From contig JADJLA010000001.1 in assembly GCA_016705695.1 (NCBI GenBank), positions 558,001-622,000 on the forward strand: a stretch of 64,000 nucleotides of DNA, given 5' to 3'. This stretch comes from Sphingobacteriaceae bacterium (GTDB lineage: Bacteria; Bacteroidota; Bacteroidia; B-17B0; Aurantibacillaceae). The notes beneath the pieces are model-generated. The model was given only the letters and a program-made list of their open reading frames with translations, did not search any database and was not told where the DNA came from. Shown here one piece after another: positions 23,507-33,073 of this stretch; position 1 is the first letter of the stretch, and each line of letters starts with the position of its first letter. Made by a program: the position numbers and the translations under genes.

Positions 23507-23833
23507 ATGATAACAGTTTCAGAAGAGGCTAGGCAATATGCTTTAGAGCTTATTAAAAATGATAACAAACCGGCGGATAGCTTTATCCGTGTGGGAGTAG
23601 AAGGTGGCGGTTGCAGCGGCCTTTCTTATAAACTGGAGTTTGATAATGTACTTAAAGAAGGCGATCAAATTTTTGAAGACAAGGGTATTAAAATTGCAGT
23701 TGATCGTAAGAGCTTTTTATACCTTGTTGGAACAGAATTGCAATACAGTGGTGGTTTGAACGGTAAAGGTTTTGTTTTTAGTAATCCGAATGCATCTCGC
23801 ACCTGTGGTTGCGGAGAGTCGTTCTCAGTTTAA
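23507..23833 (+). CDS. sufA: A-type iron-sulfur carrier SufA/IscA
   Basis: A 108-residue scaffold/carrier with the three conserved cysteines: GVEGGGCSGLSYKLEF and the C-terminal ASRTCGCGESF (CxC). It transfers [2Fe-2S] or [4Fe-4S] clusters to apo-proteins. It opens the suf operon; 99 bp with an internal promoter-like box separates it from sufB. Confidence 0.94.
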   Translation: MITVSEEARQYALELIKNDNKPADSFIRVGVEGGGCSGLSYKLEFDNVLKEGDQIFEDKGIKIAVDRKSFLYLVGTELQYSGGLNGKGFVFSNPNASRTCGCGESFSV

Positions 23834-23840
23834 ATTAAAA

Positions 23841-23922
23841 AGTCAAAAGGAGAAAGTCAAAAGACAAAATCGATAACTCAACAAAGTATATATTTTTGGC
23901 TTTTGCATTTGAACTTTTGACT
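23841..23922 (+). repeat. AGTCAAAAG repeats and internal promoter between sufA and sufB
   Basis: AGTCAAAAG at 23841-23849 and 23855-23863 and its inverse CTTTTGACT at 23914-23922 can form a hairpin in the sufA-sufB gap. TATTTTTG (23891-23898) between them matches a -7 box and could drive sufB onward. Confidence 0.5.
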
Positions 23923-23932
23923 TAAAGAAGTT

Positions 23933-25387
23933 ATGGCAAACGAAATATTAGACGATCATATTCAAAACGAATACAAATGGGGCTTCACTACCGATATTGA
24001 ATCGGAAACATTTGCAAAAGGCCTCAACGAAACGGTTATTCGTGCACTTTCCAAAAAGAAGAACGAGCCACAATGGTTGCTTGATATTCGGTTAAAGGCA
24101 TTTGCGCAATGGCTTACAATGCCTGAGCCAAACAATTGGGCGCATGTTCCATATCCAAAAATTAATTTTCAAGATATCAGTTATTATTCTGCGCCAAAAG
24201 TAAAGCCCGAATTAAAAAGTTTAGATGAAGTCGATCCTGAACTTTTAAAAACATTTGAAAAATTAGGTATTTCCCTGGAAGAACAAAAACGTTTAAGCGG
24301 TGTTCAATCTAATATTGCTGTTGACGCGGTGTTTGATAGTGTATCTGTAAAAACTACATTCAGAGAAACACTTGCTGAAAAGGGCGTGATCTTTTGTTCG
24401 TTCAGCGAAGCAGTTCAAGAACATCCTGAACTTATAAAAAAATACATGGGCATGGTGGTGCCTTTTGCTGATAATTATTACGCGGCGTTAAATACAGCAG
24501 TATTTAGCGATGGATCTTTCTGTTATATTCCAAAAGGAGTGCGCTGTCCAATGGAATTATCAACTTATTTTAGAATTAACTCTAGTGGCACAGGTCAGTT
24601 TGAGCGTACACTTATTGTGGCCGATGAAGGAAGCTTTGTAAGTTATTTAGAAGGTTGTACTGCGCCGCAACGCGACGAAAACCAATTGCACGCGGCTGTG
24701 GTAGAAATTATAGCGCACAAAGGTGCAGAAGTAAAATATTCAACCGTGCAAAATTGGTATCCCGGGGATAAGGACGGTAAAGGCGGTATTTTTAATTTTG
24801 TAACTAAACGAGGAATTTGTTTAGACGAAAATTCAAAAATTAGTTGGACACAAGTGGAAACAGGTTCAGCAATTACATGGAAGTATCCTTCAGTAATACT
24901 AAAGGGCGATAATTCAGTAGGAGAATTTTATTCGGTGGCTGTTACAAACAATAAACAGGAAGCAGATACAGGAACAAAAATGATCCATATCGGTAAGAAT
25001 ACACGCAGTACTATTATTTCAAAAGGAATTTCGGCCGGCTTTAGTAATAATAGTTACCGTGGATTAGTTCAAATTCGTAAGGGCGCAAAGAACGCGCGAA
25101 ATTTTTCGCAGTGTGATAGTTTATTGATGGGAGATACTTGTGGTGCTCATACATTTCCTTATATAGAAATAAAAGATAAATCTGCCATTGTTGAACATGA
25201 AGCAACAACAAGTAAGATCGGAGAGGATCAATTGTTTTATTGCAAGCAGCGTGGAATTGATACCGAAAAGGCGGTTGCATTAATTGTGAATGGTTATTGT
25301 AAAGAAGTATTAAATAAATTACCAATGGAATTTGCGGTTGAGGCTCAAAAGCTTCTCGCGATAAGTCTTGAGGGTAGTGTAGGATAA
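23933..25387 (+). CDS. sufB: Fe-S cluster assembly scaffold subunit SufB
   Basis: A 484-residue SufB of the SufBC2D scaffold complex. Typical segments: EPQWLLDIRLKAF, GVIFCSFSEAVQEHPELI, CYIPKGVRCPMELSTYFRIN, and C-terminal GQ/CKQRGIDTEKAVALIVNGYCKEV. The conserved Cys in NARNFSQCDSLLMG is present. Length typical. Translation is preceded by a 100-bp gap with repeats and followed by sufC after 21 bp. Confidence 0.97.
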   Translation: MANEILDDHIQNEYKWGFTTDIESETFAKGLNETVIRALSKKKNEPQWLLDIRLKAFAQWLTMPEPNNWAHVPYPKINFQDISYYSAPKVKPELKSLDEVDPELLKTFEKLGISLEEQKRLSGVQSNIAVDAVFDSVSVKTTFRETLAEKGVIFCSFSEAVQEHPELIKKYMGMVVPFADNYYAALNTAVFSDGSFCYIPKGVRCPMELSTYFRINSSGTGQFERTLIVADEGSFVSYLEGCTAPQRDENQLHAAVVEIIAHKGAEVKYSTVQNWYPGDKDGKGGIFNFVTKRGICLDENSKISWTQVETGSAITWKYPSVILKGDNSVGEFYSVAVTNNKQEADTGTKMIHIGKNTRSTIISKGISAGFSNNSYRGLVQIRKGAKNARNFSQCDSLLMGDTCGAHTFPYIEIKDKSAIVEHEATTSKIGEDQLFYCKQRGIDTEKAVALIVNGYCKEVLNKLPMEFAVEAQKLLAISLEGSVG

Positions 25388-25408
25388 AATAAATTCAAAA
25401 TAAGTAGT

Positions 25409-26170
25409 ATGATATCAATAAAAAATTTGCACGCTTCTATAAATGGCAAAGAAATATTAAAAGGAATTAATCTTGAGGTGAAAGCCGGAGAAATTCACGC
25501 CATCATGGGACCAAACGGTTCAGGAAAATCAACTTTGTCGAGTGTTTTAGCAGGAAGAGAAGATTATGACGTAACCGAAGGTGAAGTTATTTTTAATGGA
25601 AAGAATTTGTTAGATATGAGCGCAGAAGATAGAGCGCGTGAAGGATTATTTTTAGCATTTCAATACCCAATTGAAATTCCGGGTGTAAGTAATATCAATT
25701 TCTTAAAAACGGCGATCAATGAGATCCGCGCTTATAATGGTAAAGAAGCCATGGAGGCAAAAGATTTTTTAGCTCTAGTAAAAGAAAAACAAAAATTAGT
25801 GGAGCTCGACGCAAAACTAACTGGTCGTAGCGTTAACGAAGGATTTAGCGGTGGTGAAAAAAAACGTAATGAGATTTTCCAAATGGCAATTTTAGAACCT
25901 AAGCTTGCTATTCTTGATGAAACTGATAGCGGCTTGGATATTGATGCTTTGCGTATTGTAGCCAATGGTGTAAATAAATTGCATTCAAAAAATAATGCAT
26001 TCATCGTTATAACACACTATCAACGTTTGTTAGATCATATAGTTCCTGATTTTGTACATATTTTATATAATGGGCAAATTGTGAAGAGTGGAACAAAGGA
26101 ACTCGCATTGGAACTTGAAGCAAAGGGATATGATGACATCAAACATCAATTTGAAAAGTTGCAAGGATAA
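25409..26170 (+). CDS. sufC: Fe-S assembly ATPase SufC
   Basis: A 253-residue ABC-type ATPase of the SufBCD complex. Walker A GPNGSGKST, signature GFSGGEKKRNEIFQM (SufC-specific), Walker B LAILDETDSGLDIDAL with the atypical Asp, and switch His in VITHYQRLLDHI. Sits 21 bp after sufB and 3 bp before sufD. Confidence 0.97.
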   Translation: MISIKNLHASINGKEILKGINLEVKAGEIHAIMGPNGSGKSTLSSVLAGREDYDVTEGEVIFNGKNLLDMSAEDRAREGLFLAFQYPIEIPGVSNINFLKTAINEIRAYNGKEAMEAKDFLALVKEKQKLVELDAKLTGRSVNEGFSGGEKKRNEIFQMAILEPKLAILDETDSGLDIDALRIVANGVNKLHSKNNAFIVITHYQRLLDHIVPDFVHILYNGQIVKSGTKELALELEAKGYDDIKHQFEKLQG

Positions 26171-26173
26171 TTT

Positions 26174-27446
26174 ATGATAGCGGAGAGATCTATAACTACT
26201 CAAAAAATTATTGAGGCAATTAGTGCCAAAGCCAACAAAGTTGGTTTTGTGAAAGATGCTGAACTAACAGAAGCTTTACAGTACTTAGAAACCAAAGGAA
26301 TTCCAACTAATAAGCACGAAGATTATAAATACTGCAATATGGACACGGTATTTAAAAAGGAATTCAAAAGCATCACGCAAGAATTCAACGAGATAAAAAA
26401 TGCAGATGTTAAACCGTATAAATTAGAGGAAGCAATTAATCTAGTTGTCGCCAATGGGAATTATAACGAAAACTTGAGCGATAAGATCGTTGTAAGTGGT
26501 ATTACTGTAAATTGTATGAGCGATCTAAGCGGAAAGAATTCTCCAATCGGAAGCTTAGCTAAGTCAAACTCTGATGCGTTTATAGCTTTAAGCAATGCCT
26601 TTAGTGGAAATGGAATTTATTTGCAAATTCACAAGGACAATGTGATCCCAATGCCAATCAATATTATTTATATCAACTCGGTAAAAACTGAGTCGTTAAT
26701 TTTTCCTCGTAGTTTTATTCATATTCAGTCTAATGCCGAGGTAACTATTACCGAACGTTTTGTAAATGTTGGAAAAAAAGTATTCTCAAATTTTTTAAGT
26801 GAGAAAGTAGTTGAGGAGAATGCTAAGTTAACATCCTATTCTATTCAGGAAGAAGGCTCGGTAAGTTTTTCGGTAAATACAAATCAAGTAAACTTGGTCG
26901 TTATTCAATTTATGATAACACAACTATTACTTTAAGCGGACAGTTAGTAAGAAATAATCACAATGTTGTGATCGGCGAGAGAATTCTCATGCGTATTTGA
27001 ACGGATTATTTTTACAGAAGGGAACGCAGTTAGTCGATAATCATACATTAATGGATCATCAGGTTCCTAATTGCGAGACCAATGAATTGTACAAAGGAGT
27101 GATCAAAGGAAAAAGTACCGGTGTATTTAACGGTAAAATATACGTTCGCAAAGACGCTCAAAAAACGAATGCTTATCAAAGCAGTAAAAATATTTTATTG
27201 AGTGACGACGCAACAATTAATACCAAGCCGCAATTAGAGATCTATGCCAATGATGTAAAATGTTCGCATGGAACCAGCACCGGCAAAGTAGATGAAAATG
27301 CTCTATTTTATTTAAAAGCACGTGGAATTGGTGACGAGAGCGCCCGTAAATTATTATTAGCAGCTTTTGCCAATGAAGTTGTAGATAAAATTCAAATTGA
27401 GAGTTTAAGAAAGCATTTAGAGACCGAATTGAATAAGCTGTATTAG
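26174..27446 (+). CDS. sufD: Fe-S assembly protein SufD, interrupted by two frameshifts
   Basis: SufD subunit of the SufBCD scaffold, about 424 residues if restored. The first frame runs to 26935. A one-base loss near 26896 (after the codons for TNQVN) moves to the frame reading GRYSIYDNTTITLSGQLVRN; about 75 bp further, near 26980, two extra bases (GAGAG for GAG) move to the frame reading NSHAYLNGLFLQKGT that ends at 27444-27446. The conserved SufD order is perfect across both joins. Two shifts within 85 bp of an otherwise sound essential operon suggest sequencing error more than gene decay. The stop overlaps the sufS start (TAGTG). Confidence 0.9.
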
Positions 27447-28657
27447 TGATCGATAGTAAACATATCAGGGAGCAATTTCCTATTTTAAACAAGCGTATCA
27501 ATAACAACTCACTTGTTTATTTTGATAATGGAGCCACTACTCAAAAGCCAAAAGTGGTCATCGATTCTGTTGTAAAATATTATTCTGAGCAGAACGCCAA
27601 CATTCATCGTGGCGTTCATACATTAAGTAGAGAGGCAACTGAATTATTTGAAAGCGCCCGACAAACTGTTTCTTCATTCATTAATTCTAAAACCGAAGAG
27701 ATCATTTTCACGTCAGGCACAACTGATTCAATAAACATTGTTGCAAATGGACTAGATATTCCAAAGGGATCTGAGATCATTGTATCACAAATGGAACATC
27801 ATAGCAATATTTTGCCATGGCAATTGTGGTGTGAACGTAACAATGGAAAGCTCAAGGTCATTCCTATCAATAGGGATGGCACACTTCAAATTAAAAAACT
27901 TGAGAGCTTAATAACACATAATACAGCGGTGGTAGCATTAACTCATGTGTCAAATACATTAGGTGTTATAAACCCTGTTAATGAAATAATTCAAAAAGTA
28001 AAAGCTATAGATCAGCGTATTTTGGTTTTGATCGATGGCGCACAATCTGTTCCGCACATGAGTATTGATGTGAAAAACATGGATTGTGATTTTTTTGTGT
28101 TTAGTGGGCATAAAATGTACGCGCCTACCGGATGTGGTGTACTCTACGTGAAAAAAGGTTTAATGGATCAGCTTAAGCTTTCAAAAACCGGTGGAGGAAC
28201 TATTAAAACTGTTAGTTTCGAAAGAACTGAGTATGTAAATGGTCCGTTACGTTTCGAAGCAGGTACCCCTAACATTGAGGCTGTTGTTGGTTTAGCGAAG
28301 GCGTGTGAGTTTATGAATTCGATAGGCGTAAATAATATTTCAGAGCATGAGCATTCGTTATTAGTGTATGCACAAAATGAACTAAGAGCGATAGAAGGAG
28401 TGGAAATTTACGCAGATCATTCAAATAAAGCTGCCGTGATCTCATTTAATGTTAAAGGTCAACATCCATTTGATGTGGGTACTTTATTAGATAAATATGG
28501 AGTTGCTATAAGAACAGATCATCATTGCACGCAGCCATTAATGAATTATTACGGAATTCAAGGTACCATTCGCGCTTCTTTCGCGATCTATAATGTTAAA
28601 GAAGAAATAGATATATTTATTGAGGCTTTAAAAAAAGGGATAAAACTTCTGAGCTAG
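27446..28657 (+). CDS. sufS: Cysteine desulfurase SufS
   Basis: A 403-residue PLP enzyme taking sulfur from cysteine for the SufBCD scaffold. FDNGATTQKPKVV at the N-terminus, HRGVHTLSREAT, cofactor Lys in FSGHKMYAPTG, and the catalytic cysteine in RTDHHCTQPLM typical of the SufS group. The start is GTG overlapping the sufD TAG; the stop abuts the sufE ATG. Confidence 0.97.
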   Translation: MIDSKHIREQFPILNKRINNNSLVYFDNGATTQKPKVVIDSVVKYYSEQNANIHRGVHTLSREATELFESARQTVSSFINSKTEEIIFTSGTTDSINIVANGLDIPKGSEIIVSQMEHHSNILPWQLWCERNNGKLKVIPINRDGTLQIKKLESLITHNTAVVALTHVSNTLGVINPVNEIIQKVKAIDQRILVLIDGAQSVPHMSIDVKNMDCDFFVFSGHKMYAPTGCGVLYVKKGLMDQLKLSKTGGGTIKTVSFERTEYVNGPLRFEAGTPNIEAVVGLAKACEFMNSIGVNNISEHEHSLLVYAQNELRAIEGVEIYADHSNKAAVISFNVKGQHPFDVGTLLDKYGVAIRTDHHCTQPLMNYYGIQGTIRASFAIYNVKEEIDIFIEALKKGIKLLS

Positions 28658-29074
28658 ATGAGTATAGAGGAAATAGAGAATGAGATAATCCAGGAATTTG
28701 AGATCTTTGGAGATGATTGGGAGGGAAAATACGAGCACTTAATAGATCTTGGAAAGTCATTACCAATAATCAACCAAGAAAATAAAACAGAGGAAAATAT
28801 TATTAAAGGTTGTCAGAGTAGGGTATGGTTAAATTCAGCGATCAAAAACGGAAAGATATTTTTTACTGCAGACAGCGATGCCATTATCACAAAAGGAATG
28901 GTGGCTTTAATGATAAGGGTGTTTAACGGACAAAGCGCAAAAGATATTGTGGAAGCGAAGTTAGAGTTTATAAATAAAATTGGATTAAAGGAACATTTAT
29001 CTCCAACTAGAGCAAACGGTTTATTAAGCATGGTGAATAGAATGAAATTGGATGCAATTAAATTAAGTCAATAG
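28658..29074 (+). CDS. sufE: Sulfur-transfer protein SufE
   Basis: A 138-residue partner that accepts the persulfide from SufS. The acceptor cysteine lies in IIKGCQSRVWL. LIDLGKSLP and the C-terminal TRANGLLSMVNRMK are typical. Directly follows sufS without spacing. Confidence 0.96.
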   Translation: MSIEEIENEIIQEFEIFGDDWEGKYEHLIDLGKSLPIINQENKTEENIIKGCQSRVWLNSAIKNGKIFFTADSDAIITKGMVALMIRVFNGQSAKDIVEAKLEFINKIGLKEHLSPTRANGLLSMVNRMKLDAIKLSQ

Positions 29075-29088
29075 AATTAAGTCAAATT

Positions 29089-29418
29089 ATGGCAGCTATT
29101 ATAGTTACAAAAGATACTGAATTAATGCAGCGCGTGATCGAGGAGATCAAGACGTGTTTTGACCCTGAGATCCCTGTGGATGTTTGGGAAATGGGTTTAA
29201 TTTACGAACTGCATTTAGATGATGATAATAATCTAAAGATCGTGATGACCTTAACATCGCCTAACTGTCCGGCTGCCGAAAGTTTGCCGGCTGAGGTGGA
29301 AAATAAATGCAGTTTAATTCCCGGAATTAAATCAACCGAACTTGTTTTAACATTTGAGCCTATTTGGGAAAAAGACATGATGAGTGAAGTGGCTCAATTG
29401 GAATTAGGTTTTATGTAA
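29089..29418 (+). CDS. sufT: SUF-associated MIP18-family protein (SufT-like)
   Basis: A 109-residue DUF59/MIP18 protein with the diagnostic FDPEIPVDVWEMGLIY and MTLTSPNCPAAESLP segments; the Cys in SPNCPAA is the conserved one. Such proteins help cluster maturation or carriage. Sits 14 bp after sufE in the operon. Confidence 0.93.
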   Translation: MAAIIVTKDTELMQRVIEEIKTCFDPEIPVDVWEMGLIYELHLDDDNNLKIVMTLTSPNCPAAESLPAEVENKCSLIPGIKSTELVLTFEPIWEKDMMSEVAQLELGFM

Positions 29419-29428
29419 TAAGTAAACA

Positions 29429-29938
29429 TTGGAGGAAATAGAAAATAAGGTAGCGAATAGCGGTATCATAACAATTGATCCTGAGGAGTTTTATACTCCG
29501 GGAGAACGTGTAGTATATGATATCAAACCAATGTTATTCCAAGAGATCATATTAAAAGAGAAAGATTTTAGGGAGGAAATAAAAAATACGGATTGGAGTA
29601 AATATAAAAATAAGCTAGTGGCTATTATTTGTACCGCTGATGCTGTTATTCCAACTTGGGCCTATATGCTACTTACGTTGGCCATGGAGCCTTACGCAAA
29701 AAAGATGGTATTTGGCGATATTGCCATTCTAGAAAACGAACTATTTAGCGAAAAACTAGCTGCTTTGAATTTGCAACAATATAAAGATGCTCGAATTGTT
29801 ATAAAGGGGTGTGGTGAAAAAAACATTCCTACTAATGTTTATGTAAAATTAACAGCGATGCTAAAACCCATAGCTAAAAGCATCATGTACGGCGAGCCAT
29901 GTAGCACAGTCCCTCTTTTTAAAGCACCAAAGAATTAA
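29429..29938 (+). CDS. DUF2480 family protein
   Basis: A 169-residue cytoplasmic protein matching DUF2480, which occurs almost only in Bacteroidota, often at the end of the suf operon. Recognisable parts: IDPEEFYTPGERVVYDIKPMLF, NTDWSKYKNKLVAIICTADAVIPTWAYMLL and VIKGCGEKNIPTNVYVKLTAML. The listed start is TTG, 10 bp after sufT. Function unknown; the operon position suggests a role linked to iron-sulfur assembly. Confidence 0.9.
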   Translation: MEEIENKVANSGIITIDPEEFYTPGERVVYDIKPMLFQEIILKEKDFREEIKNTDWSKYKNKLVAIICTADAVIPTWAYMLLTLAMEPYAKKMVFGDIAILENELFSEKLAALNLQQYKDARIVIKGCGEKNIPTNVYVKLTAMLKPIAKSIMYGEPCSTVPLFKAPKN

Positions 29939-29972
29939 AAAATTCAATAAAATAAACTTACCTTAGGCCCCG

Positions 29973-30326
29973 ATGGAAATTCAAGTTTTAAAATCCAAAT
30001 TACACTGTGTTACAATTACACAAGCTGAGTTAGACTATATTGGAAGTGTAACAATTGATGAAGATCTGATGGAGGCCGCCAATTTAATTGAGAATGAACA
30101 AGTGCATGTTCTTGATAAAAATAATGGCGAACGTTTTATTACCTATGTTTTAAAAGGTCAAAGAGGAAGTGGAACCATTTGTTTGAATGGTCCCGCGGCA
30201 TTAAAAGTTAAGGTTGGTGACGTGATCCTTATTATTTCTTACGCTATGATGGATTTTGAGAAAGCAAAAACATTCAAACCATGGATCGTTTTTCCTGATA
30301 CAGCAACTAACAAGCTAAAAAAATAG
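29973..30326 (+). CDS. panD: Aspartate 1-decarboxylase (pyruvoyl)
   Basis: A 117-residue proenzyme making beta-alanine for pantothenate. Self-cleavage Gly-Ser is at YIGSVTID (residues 24/25); Lys9 and the active Tyr58-type region (RFITYVLKGQRGSGTICLNGPAA) are present. Length typical. It is followed after 2 bp by the flippase-like gene. Confidence 0.96.
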   Translation: MEIQVLKSKLHCVTITQAELDYIGSVTIDEDLMEAANLIENEQVHVLDKNNGERFITYVLKGQRGSGTICLNGPAALKVKVGDVILIISYAMMDFEKAKTFKPWIVFPDTATNKLKK

Positions 30327-30328
30327 CC

Positions 30329-31342
30329 TTGAAGAAATCAGCCAAATCAATAGTACAGTTTGTTCTTCTACTTTCATTTGGTATTTTAATGATCTGGCTT
30401 TCTTTAAAGTCGGTAGCTCCTTATAAAAATGATGTGATTAATGCTTTTAAGGGAGCAAATTATGTTTGGGTCATCATTTCACTTATTATTTCAATGTTCA
30501 GTCATTTTTTGCGAGCGTACCGTTGGAATTATCTTTTAAATCCTTTAGGACATAAAGTTGGCTTACTCAATTCTAATTGTTATGTGTTTGTGTGCTATTT
30601 CGCGAATTATGGAATTCCGCGAATGGGCGAGATTTCGCGTTGTACGCTAGCTGCAAAGTATGACAAAGTTCCATTTGAAGTTGCTTTAGGAACAGTTATA
30701 ACCGAGCGTATTGTTGATACATTGGTTTTTGTCGTCATTTCTGTTCTTACTTTGTTTTTGCAGTTTTCCAACTTGATAGGAATGGCTAACAAATATATTT
30801 TTGATCCTGCCGCAGAAAAATTTAATGACCTCTCTCAAAACCCTGTTAAACTCACTATCATAATTGCCATTGTTGTTATTCTTGTAGGTGGTTTTCTTTT
30901 CTTTAGAAAAAGAATGGCCAATTTATTTAAAGGAAAATTTGGCAATATCATTAAAGGGTTTGGCGAAGGAATAGGGTCTGTTCGTAAAATGGAAAAACCA
31001 TTTATGTTCGTTCTTCTAAGCTTTCTTATATGGGCTTCTTATTTTTACTCTCTTTACTTTTGTTTTTTGGCCTTAAAGGGCACTGAAGGTTTAGGTCAAA
31101 GTGAAGCATTAACATTATTGTTGTTCGGAACTTTTGCTGTGATCTTCTCACCCGGTGGTTTAGGAGTTTACCCTGTTATTTTTCAGGCAATTTTAGTAAG
31201 TACCTATGCTATTGATGAAGTTTCGGCCTTTGCTTTACCATGGTTAAGCTGGGGCAGTCAGTTTGTTTTACTTGTAGTTCTTGGTGTTATTTCATTAATT
31301 GTATTACCCATTATAAATCGTAATAAAGATGTCGTTTCATAA
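30329..31342 (+). CDS. Flippase-like integral membrane protein (UPF0104 / LPG synthase TM domain)
   Basis: A 337-residue protein with about eight transmembrane helices, of the lysylphosphatidylglycerol synthase TM-region family (also called YbhN-like). The segments FSHFLRAYRWNYLL, YFANYGIPRMGEISRC and FSPGGLGVYPVIFQAILV are typical. The start is TTG, 2 bp after panD, and the end overlaps rfaE2 by 14 bp. The substrate is not known; members move lipids or polyprenyl-linked molecules. Confidence 0.85.
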   Translation: MKKSAKSIVQFVLLLSFGILMIWLSLKSVAPYKNDVINAFKGANYVWVIISLIISMFSHFLRAYRWNYLLNPLGHKVGLLNSNCYVFVCYFANYGIPRMGEISRCTLAAKYDKVPFEVALGTVITERIVDTLVFVVISVLTLFLQFSNLIGMANKYIFDPAAEKFNDLSQNPVKLTIIIAIVVILVGGFLFFRKRMANLFKGKFGNIIKGFGEGIGSVRKMEKPFMFVLLSFLIWASYFYSLYFCFLALKGTEGLGQSEALTLLLFGTFAVIFSPGGLGVYPVIFQAILVSTYAIDEVSAFALPWLSWGSQFVLLVVLGVISLIVLPIINRNKDVVS

Positions 31343-31820
31343 TTTACTAGAAAAAAAATTGATCCCCGTTGAAGAGATCACTCGTTTTGTAAATTCGAGA
31401 AAATTAAATGGACGCCGTATCGTTTTTACAAATGGCTGTTTTGATATTTTACATCCCGGTCATGTTGATTATTTAACGCAAGCTCGTGATCTGGGGGATA
31501 TCCTTGTTTTAGGATTGAATTCTGATGATTCTGTAAAACGTTTGAACAAAGGGCCGGAGCGCCCAATAAATACACAGGAAGCCCGTGCAAGAGTTTTGGC
31601 AGGCCTTGGGTGTGTTGACGCTATTGTGTATTTCAACGAGGATACTCCCTTAGAGCTCATCAAAAAAGTTCAACCGGATTTTTTAGTGAAAGGAGGCGAT
31701 TGGAAAGTGGAGCAGATAGTAGGCTATGATGTTGTAATGGCAAATGGCGGAAAGGTGTTAACTATACCATTTCTAGAAGGTTTTTCAACTACAGGGCTTG
31801 TAAATAAACTGAAAGCTTAA
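31329..31820 (+). CDS. rfaE2: D-glycero-beta-D-manno-heptose 1-phosphate adenylyltransferase
   Basis: A 163-residue nucleotidyltransferase corresponding to the C-terminal domain of HldE/RfaE. FTNGCFDILHPGHVDYL has the HxGH motif, and ILVLGLNSDDSVKRLNKGPERPIN and VKGGDWKVEQIVG are specific. It makes ADP-heptose for LPS. The kinase partner is not in the window. The start overlaps the flippase-like gene. Confidence 0.93.
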   Translation: MSFHNLLEKKLIPVEEITRFVNSRKLNGRRIVFTNGCFDILHPGHVDYLTQARDLGDILVLGLNSDDSVKRLNKGPERPINTQEARARVLAGLGCVDAIVYFNEDTPLELIKKVQPDFLVKGGDWKVEQIVGYDVVMANGGKVLTIPFLEGFSTTGLVNKLKA

Positions 31821-31837
31821 CAGTTAAAAGCATAAAC

Positions 31838-32746
31838 TCAAGATCTTTTCGTTAGCTCCTTAAAAACATCTTCCATTTTCTGTTCTTCTTTATTGAGTGT
31901 TAATACCCCAATATTATTTTGAACTGCAACATTAAACACGTCTTTACGAATATCTTTTTCTTCGCTTGCAATAATACGATAAGAATTGCCTTCTAACTTT
32001 TTTACTTGTTGAACGCCTGTAATTTTCTCCAGTAATTTTATGTCAATTGCCCCGTCAAATTCAACCTGAATGATCTGGTTTGCTTTTTGTTGTTTTAAAT
32101 TTTGTGTGCTATCATTCGCAACTATCTCTCCGTGATTGATAATTATCACCCGATCGCAAACTGCCTCTACCTCTTGCATGATATGGGTACTCAACATCAC
32201 CGTTTTCTCTTTCCCTAATTTTTTAATTAACCCTCGAATTTCTTCCAATTGATTTGGATCTAAACCTGTGGTTGGTTCGTCCATTATTAAAACCTTAGGA
32301 TCATGGATCATCGCTTGAGCAAGCCCTACACGCTGACGGTACCCTTTACTTAATGCTCCGATCTTTTTATTCTGTTCAATCTGTAAACCGGTAAGGTCAA
32401 TCATTTCCTTCACGCGCTTTTCGATATTTTGAACTTTATATAAGCCACCAACAAAGGCAAGGAATTCTTTTACGTACATATCCAAATACAATGGATTATG
32501 TTCAGGCAAATACCCAATATGTTTGCGCACTTCTAAACTTTGGTCGTGGATGTCAAAACCGCAAACTTTCACTTTTCCATCAGTAGGAGGAATATAACAT
32601 GTGATGATCTTCATCATAGTACTTTTACCGGCACCGTTGGGACCTAAAAAACCCACGATCTCATTTTCATTCACTGTGAATGAAACGCTATTGAGAGCTT
32701 TTTGAGCTTTGTAAAGCTTGGTTATATTTTCTACAATGATGGACAT
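31838..32746 (-). CDS. gldA: Gliding-motility ABC transporter ATPase GldA
   Basis: A 302-residue ATPase from the ATG at 32746 (MSIIVENITKLYK); the frame extends further upstream but without family similarity. Walker A GPNGAGKST, LSKGYRQRVGLAQAMIHDP signature region, Walker B VLIMDEPTTGLDP, STHIMQEVEAVC. The C-terminal part has the GldA-type regulatory extension. GldA works with GldF and GldG, which are not here; in some members of the phylum it supports gliding and type IX secretion. Convergent with rfaE2. Confidence 0.88.
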   Translation of the reverse strand: MSIIVENITKLYKAQKALNSVSFTVNENEIVGFLGPNGAGKSTMMKIITCYIPPTDGKVKVCGFDIHDQSLEVRKHIGYLPEHNPLYLDMYVKEFLAFVGGLYKVQNIEKRVKEMIDLTGLQIEQNKKIGALSKGYRQRVGLAQAMIHDPKVLIMDEPTTGLDPNQLEEIRGLIKKLGKEKTVMLSTHIMQEVEAVCDRVIIINHGEIVANDSTQNLKQQKANQIIQVEFDGAIDIKLLEKITGVQQVKKLEGNSYRIIASEEKDIRKDVFNVAVQNNIGVLTLNKEEQKMEDVFKELTKRS

Positions 32747-32777
32747 TATTGAACGTAAAAATAGTAAAAGCACGTAA

Positions 32778-32970
32778 TTAACACGAAGTTTTCTCGAGGA
32801 ATTTTCTAACAGATTTAAGCAAAAGATCAACCGATATGGCTTTTTGAGTAGCATTGGATAAGTGCAAAACGAGTTCTGTTTCTTCATCTTGAACCAAATA
32901 GGGATCCTAACTTTTAGCTATGGCTTGTATGACTTCCCCACCTTCGGCATCATGATACTTTTTTACGGCC
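32778..32970 (-). pseudogene. Fragment of a decayed gene upstream of gldA
   Basis: A minus-strand frame without start codon reads KKYHDAEGGEVIQAIAKS, one TAG, then DPYLVQDEETELVLHLSNAT and on to KFLEKTSC with a stop at 32778-32780. The amino-acid composition looks coding on both sides of the stop, suggesting a truncated gene, but the family is not recognised. It occupies most of the 327-bp gap between gldA and hmgA. Confidence 0.25.
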
Positions 32971-33073
32971 TATTTAAGATATTTAATTGAGAAGCCTCTA
33001 AAGTAGTCTGCCTGATATTAATCATTTTTAGTTTAGACCTACTATACGTTATTTGCATGATAAACCAAACACT

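Noticed and set aside
32747..32887. N-terminal extension of GldA
   Set aside because: The ABC domain begins at MSIIVENITKLYK (32746); the upstream 47 codons overlap another coding-like frame and do not resemble GldA.
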